Shown in pieces: positions 31,637 through 31,777 of a DNA stretch of 31,777 nt (within the stretch, counting starts at the first letter, position 1; each line of letters begins with the position of its first letter). Position numbers and translations under genes: made by a program. The stretch lies in the NCBI GenBank assembly GCA_002368715.1, contig DFEO01000152.1, positions 1-31,777 of the forward strand, given 5' to 3'. This DNA is from Ruminococcus sp. UBA3800 (GTDB taxonomy: Bacteria > Bacillota > Clostridia > Oscillospirales > Ruminococcaceae). Below the pieces are notes generated by a model. That model ran no database searches. It was not told the origin of the DNA and saw only the letters and a program-made list of their open reading frames with translations.

Positions 31637-31777
31637 ATGTACAATTACAATGATTCGATAGTAAGCCTCGGCGATGCGAACTATATGTCGGCTGTGTTTG
31701 ACAAGGCTGAGAAGGATAAGAAGCTCAGTATAGTTTATCTTGGCGGCTCGATAACTCAGGGCTGCCATGCGCAGACT
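31637..31777 (+). CDS. SGNH/GDSL hydrolase family protein, N-terminal fragment
   Basis: A partial gene cut by the right edge; 47 codons are present. It has an ATG with AAGGGTG six bases upstream. The segment KLSIVYLGGSITQGCHAQT contains the block I motif GGSIT with the candidate nucleophile Ser38, typical of SGNH hydrolases (esterases and carbohydrate deacetylases). There is no signal peptide. It lies 36 bases after ilvB without a visible terminator, so it may be co-transcribed with it. The rest of the protein is outside the window. Confidence 0.75.
   Translation, partial: MYNYNDSIVSLGDANYMSAVFDKAEKDKKLSIVYLGGSITQGCHAQT

Overview
The window reads as chromosomal DNA of a Gram-positive, low-to-mid GC anaerobe of the Clostridia, most likely Ruminococcus or a close Oscillospiraceae relative. 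The grounds are the six-cysteine SCIFF peptide with its radical SAM maturase, a DUF4317 protein, indolepyruvate:ferredoxin oxidoreductase, Rex, strong AGGAGG ribosome binding sites, near-consensus sigma-A promoters (TTGACA-N17-TATAAT) and clostridial-type riboswitches. The species call is inference; no rRNA gene is present. I see no phage, IS element, CRISPR array or tRNA. This is core chromosome with a few repeat-like intergenic inserts.

Layout. (1) 1-424: the 3' end of ilvC and its terminator. (2) 424-7916, plus strand: a repeat-rich intergenic stretch, then aconitase, a Gln/Pro-rich membrane protein and NADP-isocitrate dehydrogenase. These are followed by the SCIFF precursor, its maturase and a lipoprotein. 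(3) 7921-17236, minus strand: a CaCA cation antiporter behind a yybP-ykoY (Mn2+) riboswitch; an operon of DUF4317 protein, double zinc-ribbon membrane protein and TPM-domain protein; a 1002-residue ABC exporter fusion; and a TtcA-family PP-loop enzyme. (4) 17299-20060, plus strand: lipoprotein, CBS-domain protein and D,D-carboxypeptidase. (5) 20073-26607, minus strand: iorA-iorB-paaK, pyrE-rex, and an isochorismatase-like hydrolase with a lone ABC ATPase. (6) 26657-28730, plus strand: folT-folC behind a tetrahydrofolate riboswitch. (7) 28734-29785, minus strand: ldh. It is divergent from ilvB, which runs plus and is followed by the truncated start of an SGNH hydrolase.

How the genes fit together. 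Aconitase and isocitrate dehydrogenase form the oxidative half-TCA route to 2-oxoglutarate and glutamate. IlvB and IlvC serve branched-chain amino acid synthesis, and Ldh competes with IlvB for pyruvate. Rex senses NADH/NAD+ and is the expected regulator of ldh. IorAB and PaaK interconvert aryl pyruvates, aryl acetyl-CoA and aryl acetates with ferredoxin. FolT imports folate and FolC polyglutamylates it, both under folate control. The lipoprotein/CBS/carboxypeptidase operon and the TPM/zinc-ribbon operon are envelope-related.

Most noteworthy are the SCIFF ranthipeptide cassette with an unrecognised lipoprotein directly downstream, the two riboswitches, a membrane protein of unknown function between aconitase and isocitrate dehydrogenase, a tandem TPM protein with a His-rich tail, and a carboxypeptidase with an EF-hand-like acidic loop next to its KTG motif.
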